NCBI GenBank assembly: GCA_937958265.1
Contig: CALGNX010000025.1
Location: 1 to 64,000 of the forward strand
Direction: 5' to 3'
DNA: 64,000 nt
From: an uncultured Algibacter sp.
Lineage (GTDB): Bacteria; Bacteroidota; Bacteroidia; Flavobacteriales; Flavobacteriaceae
This document shows positions 62,692 through 64,000 of this stretch, in pieces. The notes under the pieces were generated by a model, which worked only from the letters and a program-made list of their open reading frames with translations, was not told the origin of the DNA and ran no database searches. How positions within the stretch are numbered: position 1 is the stretch's first letter; every line of letters starts with the position of its first letter. The translations under genes were made by a program, and so were the position numbers.

Positions 62692-64000
62692 TTAGTTATG
62701 CTTGGATAATCTTAAAATATCTCCAAAAACACCACGCGCAGTAACCTCTGCACCAGCGCCAGCGCCCTGTATAACTATGGGCTGCTCGCCATAACTCTGT
62801 GTAAATATTTCAAAAATAGCATCGCTTCCTTTTACATGGCCTAGAGTACTATCCTCTAAAACAGAAACTAACTTCACCTCTAAGCGCCCTTTATCTTTTG
62901 ATAAATCACCAGATAAATCGCCAACATAACGTAAAACATGCCCCGCCTTTTGCTTCACTTTTATGGCCTCGTAATGCGCATCCAACACTTCTAATTGAGA
63001 TAAAAATGAATCTACCGAAATGTTTCTATATGCCTTAGGAATTAAATTAAGTACTTCTACATCTTCAAATTCATTTTTTAAATCCAACTCCCTTGCTAAA
63101 ATTAAAAGTTTTCTTGCCACATCATTTCCAGAAAAATCCTCGCGTGGGTCTGGCTCCGTAAATCCTTTATCAACCGTTTCTTTAATAATTGCACTAAACG
63201 GTTTATCAGTTTTGGAAAAATTATTAAACAAATAACTTAATGTTCCAGAAAACACACCACGTATTCTAGTAATATTTTCTCCAGATTCATGTAATAACTT
63301 TATCGTATCAATTAAAGGCAATCCCGCTCCTACGGTTGTTTCGTATAAATAAGTTTTATTATTTTCTTGTAACGCCACGCGCAATTCCTTATAAAATTTA
63401 TGAGAAATTGTATTTGCAATTTTATTAGACGATACTAAATCAAAACCCGCTTTTACCATTGGTATGTAATTGGTATGAAAAAGTGAACTCGCAGTATTAT
63501 CTACTGCTACTAAATTCTCTAAATGATGATTTTTAGCATATCTTATAATAGTATTTACTGTATCTTCTTGGATATTATCGTTTTTCTTCACAGCAGTTTC
63601 CCACTGTGTATCTGCTCCATTTTTATCCAACCACAATTTTTTGGAATTTGCAATGGCAAAAATATTTAAACTAATACCTTTTCGTTTTTCAATATCGCTT
63701 TTAGACTTTAAAATTTGGTTTATTAAAGCCCTACCAACGCCACCGTGACCAAAAATAGCTAAGTTTATTTTTTTAGAAACACCAAAAATCTCACCATGTA
63801 CAACGTTTACCGCTTTATGTAACTCTGATTTATTAACCACTAAACTTACATTTTTACCAGTTACTGTATTATTAAAAAGTAACGGTGTAATTTGGTTTTT
63901 TATAAGCGCATTAAAAGGCTTATGAAAAGCACTTAATTCAATACCAATAATCGAGATTACGGCAACATCATTATTAACATCAATTTTATTAACATCTTGC
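62692..64000 (-). CDS. thrA: Aspartokinase/homoserine dehydrogenase, N-terminal part beyond window
   Basis: The frame is open from the stop at 62692 to the window edge (436 codons visible), so the start lies outside. The first visible 60 residues (VAVISIIGIEL, LFNNTVTGKNVSLVVNKSE) look like the ACT domain that joins aspartokinase to homoserine dehydrogenase in ThrA/MetL proteins. The homoserine dehydrogenase part follows: NLAIFGHGGVGRALINQIL (NAD-binding), TVGAGLPLIDTIKLLHESGE, GVFSGTLSYLFNNF and GFTEPDPREDFSGNDVARKLLILAR. It makes homoserine for threonine and, via metZ, methionine. A GTG at 63840 would start a monofunctional form, but the upstream homology argues against it. Confidence 0.9.
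   Translation of the reverse strand, partial: QDVNKIDVNNDVAVISIIGIELSAFHKPFNALIKNQITPLLFNNTVTGKNVSLVVNKSELHKAVNVVHGEIFGVSKKINLAIFGHGGVGRALINQILKSKSDIEKRKGISLNIFAIANSKKLWLDKNGADTQWETAVKKNDNIQEDTVNTIIRYAKNHHLENLVAVDNTASSLFHTNYIPMVKAGFDLVSSNKIANTISHKFYKELRVALQENNKTYLYETTVGAGLPLIDTIKLLHESGENITRIRGVFSGTLSYLFNNFSKTDKPFSAIIKETVDKGFTEPDPREDFSGNDVARKLLILARELDLKNEFEDVEVLNLIPKAYRNISVDSFLSQLEVLDAHYEAIKVKQKAGHVLRYVGDLSGDLSKDKGRLEVKLVSVLEDSTLGHVKGSDAIFEIFTQSYGEQPIVIQGAGAGAEVTARGVFGDILRLSKHN

Noticed and set aside
1-64000. tRNA, rRNA, CRISPR arrays, transposase or prophage genes
   Set aside because: No TTCRANNC-type T-loop with acceptor stem, no regularly spaced direct repeats and no transposase or integrase motif was recognised on either strand.

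Overview
The window looks like a chromosomal segment of a Flavobacteriaceae bacterium (Bacteroidota). The DNA is AT-rich. It carries the gliding genes gldA, gldB and gldC and a protein with a type IX secretion C-terminal signal. Several genes are preceded by the Bacteroidota -7 box TAnnTTTG, and gene neighbourhoods such as gldC-gldB/nadE/response regulator/dnaG are typical of the family. The genus cannot be fixed from sequence alone. I see no tRNA, rRNA, CRISPR array, transposase or prophage.

Layout. 1-765: 3'-truncated secreted lamin-tail-type protein. 1.0-7.9 kb: rod-shape operon mreB-mreC-mreD-pbp2-rodA, then a lipoprotein-type peptide deformylase broken by an in-frame stop and a small exported protein. 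8.2-13.2 kb: gldC-gldB, nadE, an atypical response regulator and dnaG. 13.6-16.9 kb: a three-gene cassette of permuted ATP-grasp, alpha-E and transglutaminase-like proteins. 17.1-24.3 kb: polyprenyl synthase, rlmN, queA, aroA, a MazG-like protein, dtd and rsgA. 24.4-27.7 kb: putA. 28.5-32.9 kb: aromatic amino acid operon pheA-aminotransferase-tyrA-DAHP synthase/chorismate mutase, preceded by a leader peptide and attenuator. 33-37.5 kb: gldA, pta and ackA. 37.7-40.8 kb: M57 metallopeptidase, DUF2807 lipoprotein and PagL-like deacylase. 40.8-57.2 kb: a long minus-strand block for sulfate assimilation, siroheme, cysteine and methionine (metF, split metH, cysM, cysE, ferredoxin-NADP reductase, siroheme genes, sulfite reductase, cysN, cysD, cysH, DUF2061, Rrf2 regulator). 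57.5-60.9 kb: a large secreted Asp-box/GEVED protein. 61.2-64.0 kb: metZ-like sulfhydrylase and a truncated aspartokinase/homoserine dehydrogenase, which supply the homoserine branch of methionine synthesis.

How the parts work together. The block from 40.8 kb to the end takes sulfate to sulfide (cysDN, cysH, sulfite reductase with siroheme from the adjacent genes), then to cysteine (cysE, cysM) or homocysteine (metZ), and on to methionine (split metH, metF). The Rrf2 gene at its head and a near-perfect palindrome in front of DUF2061-cysH suggest how it is controlled. The aromatic operon has its own ribosome-mediated attenuator.

Main signals beyond ordinary genes: (1) an aromatic-codon-rich leader peptide with mutually exclusive antiterminator and terminator hairpins upstream of pheA; (2) six copies of a roughly 90-100 bp intergenic repeat whose terminal complementary bases covary; (3) the uncharacterised ATP-grasp/alpha-E/transglutaminase cassette; (4) a primase without any of its four zinc ligands; (5) a response regulator with Glu in place of the phosphoacceptor Asp; (6) a HEPN domain fused to sulfite reductase; (7) a nonsense codon just before the HExxH motif of a lipoprotein deformylase.
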